A stretch of 16,923 nucleotides of DNA from Bacteroidia bacterium (GCA_020848595.1 JADLHV010000239.1:1-16923); one strand, 5' to 3'; counted from the stretch's first letter, positions 6,438-14,532 are shown. Made by a program: numbers and translations. Notes: generated by a model not told the origin, from the sequence alone.

Positions 6438-8957
6438 TTAGAACTTAGCGACTAAACGCACATTTATACGTCTACCGGTTAAATAATTCGGAACACCATA
6501 AGTCGTATTATTGAAATCTTTTACCCAGAGATAAGAAATTACATTATTGATTTGTAATAAATTAAAAACATCAATACCTAACCACATTGATTCTATATTT
6601 TTGCTTTTCAATTTAGTTTTAGCGCCATTAACCAACACCTTACTAAAGCCTATATCGACACGTTTATAAGCAGGAATGGTATTGCCTTCCTTATAACGAG
6701 CACTTCCTCCTAAGTAATAAGGCAAACCACTTGCAAAATTAAGCATTAGATGCATTCGATAATCTTTATTAGTTTTTAGTTCATCTTGAAACATTATAGC
6801 AGCACTGACACGTCTATCAGTTGGTCTTCTCAAAAACTCAGATTCAACTTGAGCGCTATCTGAAGAGATGTAAGTGATTTTTTCATCTGTTTTCAAGAAA
6901 CTTAAAGAAAACCAACTTTCAATATCCTTAATAAATTCTCCATTAACTCTCATATCAAAACCACCTGCATATCCTCTCGCAGAATTAGTAGCATAATATC
7001 TTATTCTAACGTTATCGAGAATGTAAGGCACTAAATAATCTAAATTTTTATAAAACATTTCACCACTAAATTTAAAAGGACGGCCAAACTTTTTAAAATT
7101 AAAATCGACCCCAGTGGTATAATGAATACTTCGTTGGGCTTTTAAAGCAGTATTAACATTGCCAACAAAATCGCGCATTTCTCTATAAAATGGTGCTTGG
7201 TAATAGTATCCAAAAGCGGCCTTAAGTAGAACATTTTTCTTCATAGGTAAAGTGTCATTTCTATGAGAATAATTATAATGTTTATTAGGTTCAAAATACA
7301 ACTGAAAGCGTGGAGATACCAATGCTTGTTGATTAAGAGAACTATATAAATAACGAACGCCACTTACGATTGTTAATTGATTTACCCCTCCAAATGCTTG
7401 ATGGTATTGAGCAAAACCGGAATAACGTTGATTATAAATAGCACTCTTAGACCTAACCCCTTCGAACAAATAGATTAAACTATCTCCACCCGACTGATAA
7501 CTTACATTATAATCAGAAGAATCTGAATATTTCCATTCTTTAAAAACATCATTAATTTGTTCGATTTGATATTTAAATCCATAAATAAGACGACTAGGAT
7601 GACGAAGATAGCCAACAGACATATCTTTATTTTTATTTTTAAATCCTCTAAGGAAAACAGTACCTTGATGAGCAAAAGAAACAATATTAAATTTCAGGTC
7701 ATTTCTAGCATGATTAATAAAATACCCATAACCCAGAAGTAATTTAGAATCGCCAAAACTACTGGACCCTAGATTATTATCAATTTCAGAAATCTCGTAT
7801 TTGCCTTCAATATCGTAATGTTCACTTTCGGTAGAGTTAACGCCAGAAGCCATGAATTTAAATTCGCCAAAAGAAGTTTTTCTTATAAAAGCTAAACCAC
7901 CCATCACACTGTGATAATCAACTATTTCTTGACCATCCATCCCGATTTTAAGTTTTAAAGCACTTTGAAGTGTTCCGAACGTAGTTTCTTGATATTCGGG
8001 TTCGAATCTAAATCGATTTTGGGCATAGTTTACTAGAAATTCGATGCGATTAAAGCGATTGATATGTAAAGTCATAAGCGATTGTAAATCACCAAATCTC
8101 GACTTATAGATACCTTGAGCATCGAGAGATGTCAATACATTTTTATTTCCTCTGTAGCGCCCACCAATGATATAACTAAATCGGATTGAATCACGCGAAC
8201 CTATATTGCGTTTAGCTTTCAGCACACCATCAACAAAAAAAGAAGATCCGAGCATACCTATTTGAAAACCAGAAGAATTCCTAACAGGCGACCTATAATT
8301 TACATCTAAAACCGAGGAGAGTTTATCACCATACTTAGCTTCGAAACCACCTGCAGAAAAGACAAGGTTATTGACCATATCTGGGTTAACAAAACTTAGT
8401 CCTTCTTGTTGACCACTTCTCACTAATTGCGGTCTATAGACTTCAAAATCATTTACATAAATAAGATTTTCGTCATAACTACCTCCGCGAACGTTATACT
8501 GAGAGCTTAATTCATTATTAGAACTAACCCCTGCAAAAGACTTAATAATATCATTAAAATCGCCAAAACTTGGACGAGTACTAAGGGGTTTAACGATTAT
8601 ATTTGTTTGTCTAAACGGCTCAGACTTAACTAATTTAAATCCTTTCATATCTGTGATATCAGATTTCAGGATAACATCCATAAGAAGATCTTCATCACTA
8701 AATAATTCGGGAATAGTTTTAATGAGCACAGAGTAGAACTCCATTTCAAACCTTAGGCTATTGCGTTTACCTTTAGCATATTTTATTTTATAATTCCCTA
8801 AACTATCGCTATTGGTGGTATCTCCAGACGTTAGATTAATGACCTTAACGTAGGGAATTGCTTCATTTTGACTTGCGAGAGTTCGACCATAAATAAAAGA
8901 CTGAGCATTTATATGCAAACAAAAGACGATCGATATGAACAGAAGAATTACTCTCAA
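6438..8957 (-). CDS. TonB-dependent outer-membrane receptor
   Basis: 839 residues. It has a signal peptide (RVILLFISIVFCLHINAQ, cleaved about residue 19). A carboxypeptidase-regulatory-like domain follows at about 20-105 (FIYGRTLASQNEAIPYVKV ... DSLGNYKIKY). The plug lies at about 120-230 and contains YNVRGGSYDENLIYVNDFEV and FSAGGFEAKYGDKLSSVLDV. The rest is a long beta-barrel whose last residues (GRRINVRLVAKF) end in an aromatic residue, as barrels do. The start is TTG at 8957; the frame closes at a TAG five codons upstream and the signal peptide follows directly. No SusD-like partner gene is adjacent, so a glycan-utilisation locus is unlikely. The substrate cannot be predicted. It lies 34 bp downstream of rpe and is probably cotranscribed with it. 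Confidence 0.9.
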   Translation of the reverse strand: MRVILLFISIVFCLHINAQSFIYGRTLASQNEAIPYVKVINLTSGDTTNSDSLGNYKIKYAKGKRNSLRFEMEFYSVLIKTIPELFSDEDLLMDVILKSDITDMKGFKLVKSEPFRQTNIIVKPLSTRPSFGDFNDIIKSFAGVSSNNELSSQYNVRGGSYDENLIYVNDFEVYRPQLVRSGQQEGLSFVNPDMVNNLVFSAGGFEAKYGDKLSSVLDVNYRSPVRNSSGFQIGMLGSSFFVDGVLKAKRNIGSRDSIRFSYIIGGRYRGNKNVLTSLDAQGIYKSRFGDLQSLMTLHINRFNRIEFLVNYAQNRFRFEPEYQETTFGTLQSALKLKIGMDGQEIVDYHSVMGGLAFIRKTSFGEFKFMASGVNSTESEHYDIEGKYEISEIDNNLGSSSFGDSKLLLGYGYFINHARNDLKFNIVSFAHQGTVFLRGFKNKNKDMSVGYLRHPSRLIYGFKYQIEQINDVFKEWKYSDSSDYNVSYQSGGDSLIYLFEGVRSKSAIYNQRYSGFAQYHQAFGGVNQLTIVSGVRYLYSSLNQQALVSPRFQLYFEPNKHYNYSHRNDTLPMKKNVLLKAAFGYYYQAPFYREMRDFVGNVNTALKAQRSIHYTTGVDFNFKKFGRPFKFSGEMFYKNLDYLVPYILDNVRIRYYATNSARGYAGGFDMRVNGEFIKDIESWFSLSFLKTDEKITYISSDSAQVESEFLRRPTDRRVSAAIMFQDELKTNKDYRMHLMLNFASGLPYYLGGSARYKEGNTIPAYKRVDIGFSKVLVNGAKTKLKSKNIESMWLGIDVFNLLQINNVISYLWVKDFNNTTYGVPNYLTGRRINVRLVAKF

Positions 8958-8991
8958 AAAATTGTACAGCTAAAACGAATGCACTTCAGAT

Positions 8992-9639
8992 TTATTGCTT
9001 TAGTGACTTAATTGTTTCAATTGGTTGACTTGAAGAGAAAACAGTATTTCCAGCAACTAAAACTGTAGCTCCAGTATCCAACAATTTTTTATAATTCGAT
9101 AAAGTTACCCCACCATCAATTTCGATTTCGAAACTAACACCCAATTTTGCTTGCATATTTTTTAATGCTTCTATTTTCCTATAAGTATTTTCTATAAAAG
9201 ATTGACCACCAAATCCGGGGTTTACACTCATCAAACAGACTAAATCCATATCACCAGCGACATCTTCCAATTGATTGACATTGGTATGTGGATTTACGGC
9301 AACACCCGCTTTCATTCCAGCAGCCTTAATAGCTTGTAAACTTCTGTGTAAATGTGTGCAAGCTTCAATATGGACAGAGAGCACATGAGCACCAGCTTCA
9401 GCAAATTTAGTGATATAGCGATCAGGCTCTACTATCATAAGATGTACATCTAAAGGTTTCTGAGCATGTTTTTTCAAACTAGCCATAACTGGAAATCCAA
9501 ATGAAATATTAGGTACGAAAACACCATCCATAACATCCACATGAAACCAATCGGCTTCACTGCTATTAATCATTTCAATATCTCTTTGAAGGTTTCCAAA
9601 ATCGGCCGAAAGTATGCTTGGAGCTATTTTATGCAACAT
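8992..9639 (-). CDS. rpe: Ribulose-phosphate 3-epimerase
   Basis: 215 residues, full length. It interconverts D-ribulose 5-phosphate and D-xylulose 5-phosphate in the pentose phosphate pathway, as a cytosolic TIM barrel. Family signatures are present in order: APSILSADFGNL near the N-terminus, WFHVDVMDGVFVPNISFG (metal ligands H33 and D35), LDVHLMI (H66), VAVNPHT, VCLMSVNPGFGGQSFI (phosphate-binding loop) and EIEIDGGV (D175). The ATG at 9639 starts exactly at the family N-terminus. A TATCTTCG box ends 4 nt upstream. It is transcribed divergently from the M28 peptidase gene, with a 191-bp gap. Confidence 0.97.
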   Translation of the reverse strand: MLHKIAPSILSADFGNLQRDIEMINSSEADWFHVDVMDGVFVPNISFGFPVMASLKKHAQKPLDVHLMIVEPDRYITKFAEAGAHVLSVHIEACTHLHRSLQAIKAAGMKAGVAVNPHTNVNQLEDVAGDMDLVCLMSVNPGFGGQSFIENTYRKIEALKNMQAKLGVSFEIEIDGGVTLSNYKKLLDTGATVLVAGNTVFSSSQPIETIKSLKQ

Positions 9640-9643
9640 GCCG

Positions 9644-9651
9644 CGAAGATA
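9644..9651 (-). promoter_or_regulatory. -7-like promoter box of rpe
   Basis: The minus strand reads TATCTTCG, one base off TAnnTTTG, then CGGC, then ATG. The 4-nt gap is the same as at ribE and the DedA gene. The divergent M28 gene carries the same 10-mer, TTATCTTCGC, in the opposite orientation. Confidence 0.45.
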
Positions 9652-9808
9652 ATATCAAAACTTGAGAAAAGCAGCGCAACAATAGATAAGAAAAGTGAAT
9701 TCTAGTATGCGCCTTATATAAACAAATTATACAATTCAACTCAATAGTCATTTTACAGTCATAAATCTATACAAAAAGACATTCAACATACCTTTAAATA
9801 AAATGCCT

Positions 9809-9816
9809 TATCTTCG
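9809..9816 (+). promoter_or_regulatory. -7-like promoter box of the M28-metF-rsgA run
   Basis: TATCTTCG, one base off the consensus, within TTATCTTCGC, which is also found upstream of rpe on the other strand. It ends 14 nt before the ATG at 9831. No -33 TTG is seen at the usual distance. Confidence 0.45.
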
Positions 9817-9830
9817 CAAAAAAATTCGAA

Positions 9831-11534
9831 ATGCGTAGATTTTCATTCTTAATATTATGCTTATATACCTTGCAAACGCTAGTTGCACAGGATAAAAAAG
9901 AGACCAAGTCGACTACCCGCTTTAAGGAAGACATCTCCTATCTTGCGAGTGACCAGTTAGAAGGTCGATTAACAGGTTCAATGGGTGAGTTAAAATCGTC
10001 GTTATATATTAGCGATGAATTTAAGGAAAACAAACTGAGTCCAATGGGCGATTCAGGCACCTATTTACAAGGATTTAACATTGTTAAACTGCGCATCAAT
10101 CAATCTAAAGCCTATTTTTCATGGATAGTTAATGGGAATATGATTATGACTTTGAGGTCTAATACCAATGATTTTTATCCTTTAGCTCAAAGTTGTAATA
10201 AAGATTCTGTAAAAGATGCTTTTGTATATCAAGCTGGATTTGGAATAAATGCACCAGAACTCGGGCATAATGATTACAAAGATACAAGTAGTATCAGAGG
10301 AAAAGTATTTGTAATACAAATTGGAAGCCCTGAACCTAATACGCCTCATGGCAAGTTCGAGCCCTATGAAAATTTAAACTATAAAGTCGACCAAGCGATT
10401 AAAATGGGTGCAAGAGGCGTTGTTTTTGTCCTTGCAGATACAAATTTCGAGGCCCCAAAAGGCTTATTAGACAGAAACATTAGAGCACGCAGTATTCCAG
10501 TTGTTTTTGTATCAAAACAAGTTCAATCTATACTTGCTGCCGAAAAAGTATCATTTGAAGTAGATATTTTACAAATCAATTCAACAGCACATAATGTTAT
10601 TGGATACATTAATAATAAAAAAGGAAGCACCATTGTTATAGGAGCTCACCAAGACCACTTAGGTCATAATGAATACGGAGGTAGTAGAGATGATAAAGCA
10701 AGCGGTGGAATTCACAATGGAGCAGACGACAATGCAAGTGGAGTTGCCATGATGTTAGAATTAATGCGCACGATAAAGGGAGACAAGAAACTTAAGAAAC
10801 ACAATTATTTATTCATAGCATTTAGTGGTGAAGAACAAGGTTTATTAGGCAGTGATTATTTTGTTAAACATCCAACTATTAACATGGATCAAGTTAGTTA
10901 TATGCTTAATTTTGATATGGTAGGACGATTAGATTCAGTGAAAAAGACTTTGATGATTTATGGTATTGGAACTAGTCCAATTTGGAAACCAGCTATAGCA
11001 AAATTAAAACATGACACTGCCGAAATAAAAATTAAAACAACAGAGAGTGGAACTGGCGCATCCGACCACACAAAATTTTATTACGATAGCATCCCTGTAT
11101 TGCATTTCTTTACGGGTCAGCACTACGATTATCACACACCTACAGATGACGAGTTTAAAATCAATTATCATGGCATGTATCAAGTGTATTTAATCACTAT
11201 GCAAATGATTAAATCTGTTAATAAAGCAAAAGTTTATCCCTTTACATCTACTAAAAGTGAAGAGAGTGAAAAAATGAGCTTTAAAGTAACTTTAGGCATT
11301 ATGCCAGATTATGTTTTTGATGGCATTGGCGTAAAAGCAGATGGTGTAAGTCCAGACAAACCAGCCTTTAACGCTGGCATATTAAAAGGCGATATTATTG
11401 TTAAACTAGGCGCCTATACAATAACGAGTATGCAAGATTACATGAAAGCATTAGGTCAATTTAGTAAAGGAGAAAGTACTACAATAGTAGTCAAAAGAAA
11501 TGGGCAAGAGTTGACATTAAATATAACTTTCTAA
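9831..11534 (+). CDS. Exported M28 family metallopeptidase with PA and PDZ domains
   Basis: 567 residues. The signal peptide covers residues 1-20 (ends TLVAQ), so it acts in the periplasm or outside the cell. A protease-associated (PA) insert spans about 130-250. The M28 zinc aminopeptidase core follows: GAHQDHLG (H273, D275), HNGADDNASG (bridging aspartate D300), AFSGEEQGLLGSDYF (E334 general base, E335 ligand), NFDMVGRL (D362) and YDYHTPTDD (H435). All zinc ligands and the catalytic Glu are present, so it should be active. A PDZ domain fills about 485-567 (GVSPDKPAFNAGILKGDIIV). It probably trims peptides from the N-terminus; the exact substrates are not deducible. It is first in a tight run with metF (2 bp apart) and rsgA. 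Confidence 0.93.
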   Translation: MRRFSFLILCLYTLQTLVAQDKKETKSTTRFKEDISYLASDQLEGRLTGSMGELKSSLYISDEFKENKLSPMGDSGTYLQGFNIVKLRINQSKAYFSWIVNGNMIMTLRSNTNDFYPLAQSCNKDSVKDAFVYQAGFGINAPELGHNDYKDTSSIRGKVFVIQIGSPEPNTPHGKFEPYENLNYKVDQAIKMGARGVVFVLADTNFEAPKGLLDRNIRARSIPVVFVSKQVQSILAAEKVSFEVDILQINSTAHNVIGYINNKKGSTIVIGAHQDHLGHNEYGGSRDDKASGGIHNGADDNASGVAMMLELMRTIKGDKKLKKHNYLFIAFSGEEQGLLGSDYFVKHPTINMDQVSYMLNFDMVGRLDSVKKTLMIYGIGTSPIWKPAIAKLKHDTAEIKIKTTESGTGASDHTKFYYDSIPVLHFFTGQHYDYHTPTDDEFKINYHGMYQVYLITMQMIKSVNKAKVYPFTSTKSEESEKMSFKVTLGIMPDYVFDGIGVKADGVSPDKPAFNAGILKGDIIVKLGAYTITSMQDYMKALGQFSKGESTTIVVKRNGQELTLNITF

Positions 11535-11536
11535 AA

Positions 11537-12493
11537 ATGAAAATAACGGAACACATTAAAAAATCGGAAGGTAAAACACTATTTAGTTTTGAAATATTGC
11601 CGCCTTTAAAAGGTGATAGTATAGATAGTATTTATAAAGGGATAGATCCATTAATGGATTTTAAACCTTCATTTATAGATGTTACTTATCATCGTGAAGA
11701 TTACGTTGAAAAAAAGCGAACTGATGGTTCATTTGTAAAGGTTTCTACTAAAAAAAGGCCTGGCACTGTAGCCATCTGTGCGGCTATAATGCATAAATAT
11801 AAAATAGATGCTGTACCTCATATAATTTGTGGTGGATTTACTAGAGAAGATACAGAAAATGCATTAATTGATTTGAACTTTTTAGGGATAGATAATGTTT
11901 TAGCCTTGAGAGGTGACAACGCTAAAAGTGAACAATTCTTTAATCCAGAAGAAGCAGGTAATTCCAATTCATTAGACTTAATTCATCAGATTAAAAACAT
12001 GAACAGTGGTATATATTTAGATGAAGAATTATCTAATGCGAATATCACTAATTTCTGTATTGGTGCAGCAGGGTATCCCGAGAAACATCACGATGCTCCG
12101 AATTTAAAAACAGATTTAAAATTTCTTAAAAGGAAAATAGAGACTGGGGCAGAATTCATTGTTACTCAAATGTTTTTCGACAATAGTAAATACTTTGAAT
12201 TCGTTGAAAAATGCAGAGAAAATGGCATTAACGTCCCAATTATTCCTGGCATTAAACCATTAACAACAAAATCGCAATTGACTTTATTGCCTAAACTTTT
12301 TCATATAGATTCACCAGATGAATTAACAGATATGGTTGAACAGGCAAAAACACAAGAGGCCATTAAACAGATTGGCATCGAGTGGGCGATTCAACAATGC
12401 AAAGAGTTAATTAAAGCTAAAGTACCTGTTCTCCATTTTTACACTATGGGTAGAAGTGATGCTACAAAAACGATTTGTGAAAAAATATTCTAA
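11537..12493 (+). CDS. metF: Methylenetetrahydrofolate reductase
   Basis: 318 residues, close to the bacterial MetF length. This FAD enzyme reduces 5,10-methylenetetrahydrofolate to 5-methyltetrahydrofolate, the methyl donor for methionine synthesis. Visible signatures are FSFEILPP with the catalytic-position Glu at residue 19, DVTYHR (48-53), AVPHIICGG, NVLALRGD (120-127, with the flavin-contacting Asp), GAAGYPEKHHDAPN (177-189) and EFIVTQMFFD (206-215). The ATG lies 2 bp after the M28 peptidase stop, so translation is likely coupled. The rsgA start codon follows the metF stop with no gap. No methionine synthase or S-box/SAM riboswitch is visible nearby. Confidence 0.97.
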   Translation: MKITEHIKKSEGKTLFSFEILPPLKGDSIDSIYKGIDPLMDFKPSFIDVTYHREDYVEKKRTDGSFVKVSTKKRPGTVAICAAIMHKYKIDAVPHIICGGFTREDTENALIDLNFLGIDNVLALRGDNAKSEQFFNPEEAGNSNSLDLIHQIKNMNSGIYLDEELSNANITNFCIGAAGYPEKHHDAPNLKTDLKFLKRKIETGAEFIVTQMFFDNSKYFEFVEKCRENGINVPIIPGIKPLTTKSQLTLLPKLFHIDSPDELTDMVEQAKTQEAIKQIGIEWAIQQCKELIKAKVPVLHFYTMGRSDATKTICEKIF

Positions 12494-13426
12494 TTGAAAG
12501 GGATTGTAATTAAATCGACTGGTAGCTGGTATAAAATTCGCCAAGAAGACCTTACGGTTATTGATGCCCGTATTAAAGGGAAAATCAGGCTAAAAGATAT
12601 TGACACTACAAATCCAGTTGCTGTTGGAGACATAGTTTTTTATGAATTTGAAAGCAGTGGTGATATAACTAATGGAGTTATTACTGAAGTAGAAAAACGT
12701 CATAATTATATTATAAGAAAAAGTAATAAGCTCAGCAAACAAGGACAAATAATAGCAGCCAATGTTGACCTTGCTTTACTTGTGGTTACCCTATCCAATC
12801 CTCGAACGTCACTCGGTTTCATTGATAGATTTTTGGTTATGGCAGGGGCCTATCATATTCCAGTTGGATTAGTTTTTAACAAATGTGATTTATACACCGA
12901 AGCCGATAAAGATAACTATGATTATTTGCAATTCTCTTATGGTCATTTAGGCTATCCTTGCATTTTAACTTCAACGGTACTCGAAGAATATAATCCAACC
13001 CATCAATTAATAGATATTATTAAAGGCAAAAAAGTGCTAATAAGCGGACATTCAGGAGTTGGTAAATCGAGCATTCTAAATCGGTTGCTTCCAGATGCTT
13101 TTCAAAAAGTAGAGAAAATTAGCGATTCACATCAAAAAGGCAAACACACTACCACCTTTGCGGAGATGTTTTATTTAGATAATGATACAGCTTTGATTGA
13201 CACGCCAGGCATTCGAGATTTTGGGATTATAGATATTGATGAATCAGAAATAGGACATTATTTTCCTGAAATTCGAGCATTAATGCCACAATGTCGTTTT
13301 TATAATTGCAAACATTTAAATGAACCTGATTGTGCTGTAATTAAAGCATATCAAGAAAATAAAATAGCACCAGAGCGATACGAAAGCTATTTAAGTATTC
13401 TTAGAAATGAGAATATGTTTGCTTAA
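12494..13426 (+). CDS. rsgA: Ribosome small-subunit-dependent GTPase A
   Basis: 310 residues. RsgA is a circularly permuted GTPase that checks late 30S subunit assembly. An N-terminal OB fold (1-70, KGIVIKSTGSWYKIR) is followed by the GTPase motifs in permuted order: NKCD (129-132, G4), GHSGVGKSS (185-193, G1), HTTTFAEMF (G2) and DTPGIRDFG (236-244, G3). The C-terminal zinc knuckle has C267, C272, H274 and C280. The start is TTG at 12494, immediately after the metF TAA. The family N-terminus begins there and no ATG is available. The stop overlaps the stop of the convergent tiny lipoprotein gene by 4 bp. Confidence 0.97.
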   Translation: MKGIVIKSTGSWYKIRQEDLTVIDARIKGKIRLKDIDTTNPVAVGDIVFYEFESSGDITNGVITEVEKRHNYIIRKSNKLSKQGQIIAANVDLALLVVTLSNPRTSLGFIDRFLVMAGAYHIPVGLVFNKCDLYTEADKDNYDYLQFSYGHLGYPCILTSTVLEEYNPTHQLIDIIKGKKVLISGHSGVGKSSILNRLLPDAFQKVEKISDSHQKGKHTTTFAEMFYLDNDTALIDTPGIRDFGIIDIDESEIGHYFPEIRALMPQCRFYNCKHLNEPDCAVIKAYQENKIAPERYESYLSILRNENMFA

Positions 13427-13542
13427 AATCCGCAGTTACAACTTTTCTTCTGTTTTCCACTTCCCATACGTCTACCGCCACATGAACTTAAGGCAGTGCT
13501 TAATAAAATTAATATAAAAGAAACCAATAGTAATCGACGCAT
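13423..13542 (-). CDS. Tiny lipoprotein, 39 aa (copy A of a tandem pair)
   Basis: A 39-codon ORF beginning with ATG at 13542. The N-terminus MRRLLLVSFILILL is a clean signal peptide ending in a lipobox, LSSC, with the lipidated cysteine at residue 21. The mature peptide is only 19 residues: CGGRRMGSGK, a lysine-rich bit, then CNCGF at the end. It resembles the next gene upstream in a shared CGG-x-R-M-x-x-G-K core followed by a serine-cysteine pair and a terminal Phe. A perfect TATCTTTG promoter box lies 7 nt before the ATG, which supports real expression. It converges on rsgA with a 4-bp stop overlap. I do not recognise the family. The role is unknown; an anchored cysteine peptide at an envelope membrane is all that can be said. 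Confidence 0.7.
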   Translation of the reverse strand: MRRLLLVSFILILLSTALSSCGGRRMGSGKQKKSCNCGF

Positions 13543-13549
13543 AGTAACA

Positions 13550-13557
13550 CAAAGATA
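13550..13557 (-). promoter_or_regulatory. -7 promoter box of tiny lipoprotein A
   Basis: The minus strand reads TATCTTTG, a perfect TAnnTTTG match, 7 nt before the ATG at 13542. It lies in the 60-bp gap between the two tiny lipoprotein genes, so copy A can be transcribed independently. Confidence 0.5.
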
Positions 13558-13602
13558 ATATAATTTCACAACTTCTTAAATCACTCTAGCTAATATAACT
13601 AT

Positions 13603-13725
13603 TTAAAATGAAGATGCGCAACTATCATGTCCGCCCCCTTTTCCATTGGCCATCCTTGCGCCGCCACATGCGCTGAGTCCCACTAACAGTGTTATCAGTA
13701 ACAAGATTTCTAATTTGATCTTCAT
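13603..13725 (-). CDS. Tiny lipoprotein, 40 aa (copy B of a tandem pair)
   Basis: A 40-codon ORF beginning with ATG at 13725. MKIKLEILLLITLLVG is followed by LSAC, with the lipobox cysteine at residue 20. The mature peptide of 21 residues reads CGGARMANGKGGGHD, then SCASSF. It aligns without gaps at the start to copy A (CGG, R, M, G, K shared), so the two are probably an old duplication or members of one short family. It is divergent from the DedA gene across a 117-bp gap containing an 11-bp direct repeat. Its own promoter is weak: TAATCTCG at about 13738-13745, two bases off the consensus, with a TTG 21 bp upstream. The function is unknown. Confidence 0.68.
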   Translation of the reverse strand: MKIKLEILLLITLLVGLSACGGARMANGKGGGHDSCASSF

Positions 13726-13757
13726 ATAAGGAGAACGAGATTAGTGTACTAAAAATT

Positions 13758-13816
13758 GTTAAAACAATCGGAAATTTAATTGGACTTGGTTATTAACAAG
13801 AGCATGTTAAAACAAT
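13758..13816. repeat. Pair of 11-bp direct repeats in a divergent intergenic region
   Basis: GTTAAAACAAT occurs at 13758-13768 and again at 13806-13816, 48 bp apart. The first copy overlaps an inverted repeat (ATTGTT-aa-AACAAT, 13755-13768). Both lie between tiny lipoprotein B and the DedA gene and could be operator sites. In AT-rich DNA, chance cannot be excluded. Confidence 0.35.
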
Positions 13817-13830
13817 TGAATGAATAAACT

Positions 13831-13838
13831 TACTTTTG
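13831..13838 (+). promoter_or_regulatory. -7 promoter box of the DedA gene
   Basis: TACTTTTG matches TAnnTTTG exactly and is followed by CACT and the ATG at 13843. The 4-nt gap predicts a leaderless or nearly leaderless mRNA. No -33 TTG lies at the usual spacing. Confidence 0.6.
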
Positions 13839-13842
13839 CACT

Positions 13843-14532
13843 ATGGATTTCATCAAACAATTCCTGGATATCATTCTACATCTAAACGACCATTTACAAG
13901 TTTGGATAGGAGAATATGGCATTTGGATTTACGGCATTTTATTTCTTATTATTTTTGTAGAAACTGGTCTTGTTTTTATGCCACTACTACCTGGCGATTC
14001 ATTACTTTTTGCAGCGGGTGCTATAGCAGCAGCACCTGGAGGAGAGTTGAATATATTTATAATGATTCCTCTGCTTATTGCAGCAGCATTACTAGGAGAC
14101 AATACCAATTACTTTATTGGTCATTTCTTTGGCAACTTAATAAAAAGTAAAGAGAAAATATTATTTCTTAAGCGTCAGCATATCGAAAAAACAGAAGCCT
14201 ATTACAATAAATATGGAGGTAAAACAGTGATAATTGCTCGTTTTATTCCAATTGTTAGAACAGTTGCACCATTTGTTGCTGGAGCAGGGTCAATGCCATA
14301 CCGCAAATACAATATAAATTGTGTTCTAGGTGCTGTTTTATGGGTAGGTGGAGTTACTATTTTAGGCTATGTCTGTGGTAATATTCCATTTATTCAAAAC
14401 AATTTCGAATTAGTAATTTTCGGTATTATCGGAATCTCAATACTACCTATTATTATTGAGTTTATAAGAGCAAAAATGGGGAAAAAAGACCCTATCATTG
14501 ATACTATAGATGAAATAGATTCGACAAAATAA
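13843..14532 (+). CDS. DedA family inner-membrane protein (VTT domain)
   Basis: 229 residues, typical length. DedA proteins are polytopic inner-membrane proteins thought to move or flip lipids such as undecaprenyl phosphate or phosphatidylethanolamine. Family motifs are present: VETGLVFMPLLPGDSLLFAA (39-58, including the conserved acidic E40 and D52), LLGDNTNYFIGHFFG (83-97), FLKRQHIEKTEAYYNKYG, then RFIPIVRT (133-140, the two conserved arginines) and AGAGSMPYRKY followed by GAVLWVGG. Hydrophobic spans lie at about 26-47, 51-88, 129-150, 158-180 and 187-208. The C-terminus is a short charged cytoplasmic tail. It lies 12 bp upstream of aroE and is probably cotranscribed. The exact lipid substrate is not predictable. 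Confidence 0.94.
   Translation: MDFIKQFLDIILHLNDHLQVWIGEYGIWIYGILFLIIFVETGLVFMPLLPGDSLLFAAGAIAAAPGGELNIFIMIPLLIAAALLGDNTNYFIGHFFGNLIKSKEKILFLKRQHIEKTEAYYNKYGGKTVIIARFIPIVRTVAPFVAGAGSMPYRKYNINCVLGAVLWVGGVTILGYVCGNIPFIQNNFELVIFGIIGISILPIIIEFIRAKMGKKDPIIDTIDEIDSTK

Noticed and set aside
7502..7742. Overlapping ORFs of about 60 codons on both strands inside the TonB receptor gene
   Set aside because: They are out-of-frame shadows of a well-supported gene with low-complexity AT-rich composition.
13603..13725. Tiny lipoproteins as type I toxin-antitoxin peptides
   Set aside because: They carry true lipoboxes and cysteine-bearing mature parts, and I see no antisense RNA promoter over them, so there is no support for that label.
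13836..14150. 104-codon ORF overlapping the start of the DedA gene
   Set aside because: It is a shifted frame of the DedA gene. Its product is rich in unusual residues (W, Y, C, H) and has no domain character, whereas the DedA frame matches the family.
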